Below are positions 63,464-64,000 of a stretch of 64,000 nucleotides of DNA, one piece after another. The notes below the pieces were generated by a model that was not told the origin of the DNA, made no database searches, and worked only from the letters and a program-made list of their open reading frames with translations. Within the stretch, counting starts at the first letter, position 1; each line of letters begins with the position of its first letter. Position numbers and translations under genes: made by a program. Source of the DNA: Duganella sp. BuS-21 (GTDB lineage: Bacteria > Pseudomonadota > Gammaproteobacteria > Burkholderiales > Burkholderiaceae_D); the NCBI GenBank assembly GCA_041874725.1, contig CP097466.1, forward strand, positions 3,472,001 through 3,536,000, read 5' to 3'.

Positions 63464-64000
63464 TGAGCGACTACGAAAACGGCACGCCCGCCAGCAGCGC
63501 CTATCAGCTGGTGCGCGAACGGCTGCAGCATGAGCAATTCCGCTGGGTGGTCACCGGCGTGGCGGGTTTTATCGGCTCCAACCTGCTGCAGGCGCTGCTG
63601 GAACTGGGGCAGCAGGTGGTCGGTATCGACAACTTTCTGACCGGCCACCGGCACAACCTGGATCAGGTGCGCGAACTGGTCGGCGCCGGCGCCTGGCGCG
63701 GTTTCGAACTGATCGAGGGCGATATCCGCGACCTGGCGGTTTGCCGCCAGGCCTGCGACCGCGCCGATTACGTGCTGCACCAGGCCGCGCTCGGTTCGGT
63801 CAGCCGTTCGATGGCCGAACCGCTGCTGTGCAACGACATCAACGTCGCCGGTTACCTGAACATGCTGGACGCGGCGCGGCTGGCCGGCGTGCGGCGTGTG
63901 GTGTATGCGGCCTCCAGCGCCACCTACGGCGACCATCCCGGCCTGCCGAAGCAGGAGCAGCATATCGGCCTGTCGCTGTCGCCGTATGCGCTGACCAAGC
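63463..64000 (+). CDS. tviC: UDP-GlcNAc 4-epimerase (TviC/WbpP-like), 3' end outside the window
   Basis: The first 179 codons are visible. The N-terminus has an extra helix ([15 protein letters not shown]) before [16 protein letters not shown], the usual arrangement in TviC/WbpP. The nucleotide loop [29 protein letters not shown] and the YALTK end with the YxxxK lysine support the epimerase. With the upstream dehydrogenase it supplies a uronic acid-type sugar for the polysaccharide. The second ATG (63463) is chosen because GGAGG is better spaced for it. Confidence 0.93.
   Translation, partial: MSDYENGTPASSAYQLVRERLQHEQFRWVVTGVAGFIGSNLLQALLELGQQVVGIDNFLTGHRHNLDQVRELVGAGAWRGFELIEGDIRDLAVCRQACDRADYVLHQAALGSVSRSMAEPLLCNDINVAGYLNMLDAARLAGVRRVVYAASSATYGDHPGLPKQEQHIGLSLSPYALTK

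Overview
This window reads as chromosomal DNA of a GC-rich betaproteobacterium, most likely an Oxalobacteraceae member close to Massilia or Duganella. That placement is an inference. It rests on the coding style and on a PEP-CTERM/exosortase-type exopolysaccharide locus, a CHASE2/FecR/OmpA signalling neighbourhood, a FecI-FecR-receptor iron operon and many sensor kinases. I see no rRNA, tRNA, CRISPR array, intact insertion sequence or prophage.

Layout. 1-2200: most of a beta-propeller ligand sensor, cut by the window edge. 2323-6794 (minus): a compact cbb3-like oxidase cluster (ccoN-like, ccoO-like, a cytochrome c, a SCO copper protein, a membrane protein) that ends in a broken group-III truncated haemoglobin and a DUF1971 gene. 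6921-14447: two divergent hybrid kinases that look like relatives, then a LytS/LytTR-type pair. 14451-18925: purT, a DUF481 outer-membrane protein, a DUF4124 protein, and a LysR regulator divergent from an NAD-dependent epimerase. 18860-25052 (minus): an iron operon fecI-fecR-receptor-PepSY-DUF3325 behind a good Fur box. 25101-28148: a glycine-zipper/crystallin-like protein, an Lrp regulator, a small protein and a purine permease.

28307-33417 holds a partner-switching set: STAS protein, metallo-hydrolase, CHASE2-PP2C phosphatase, OmpA-like protein, FecR-domain protein and RsbW-like ATPase. 33451-39363 holds a lipocalin-like protein, a HAD phosphatase, a glycosyltransferase, a strong terminator, a secreted nuclease, two small conserved proteins and a serralysin-like protease with RTX and DUF4214 parts. 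39373-41148 pairs a diguanylate cyclase with a NarX-type kinase. 41308-49295 is mostly housekeeping: queE-queD-tadA, a hydrolase, an LD-carboxypeptidase, then ybiT-nadA-nadC. nadB lies apart at 51554-53170 on the other strand, beyond a PEP-CTERM protein, a periplasmic binding protein and an acetyltransferase.

53335-64000 is an exopolysaccharide region: sugar transferase, chain-length determinant, export lipoprotein, exosortase-associated acyltransferase, a protease, an O-antigen-ligase-like protein, the TPR lipoprotein PrsT, and tviB-tviC-like sugar genes. The most striking point is at 54084-54087. There the sugar transferase (plus) has lost its catalytic half, the chain-length protein (minus) has lost its C-terminal membrane end, and the two broken genes meet with stop codons sharing three bases of a four-base sequence. 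This looks like a rearrangement joint. A second lesion, an in-gene deletion, sits in the haemoglobin gene at 2622-2893.
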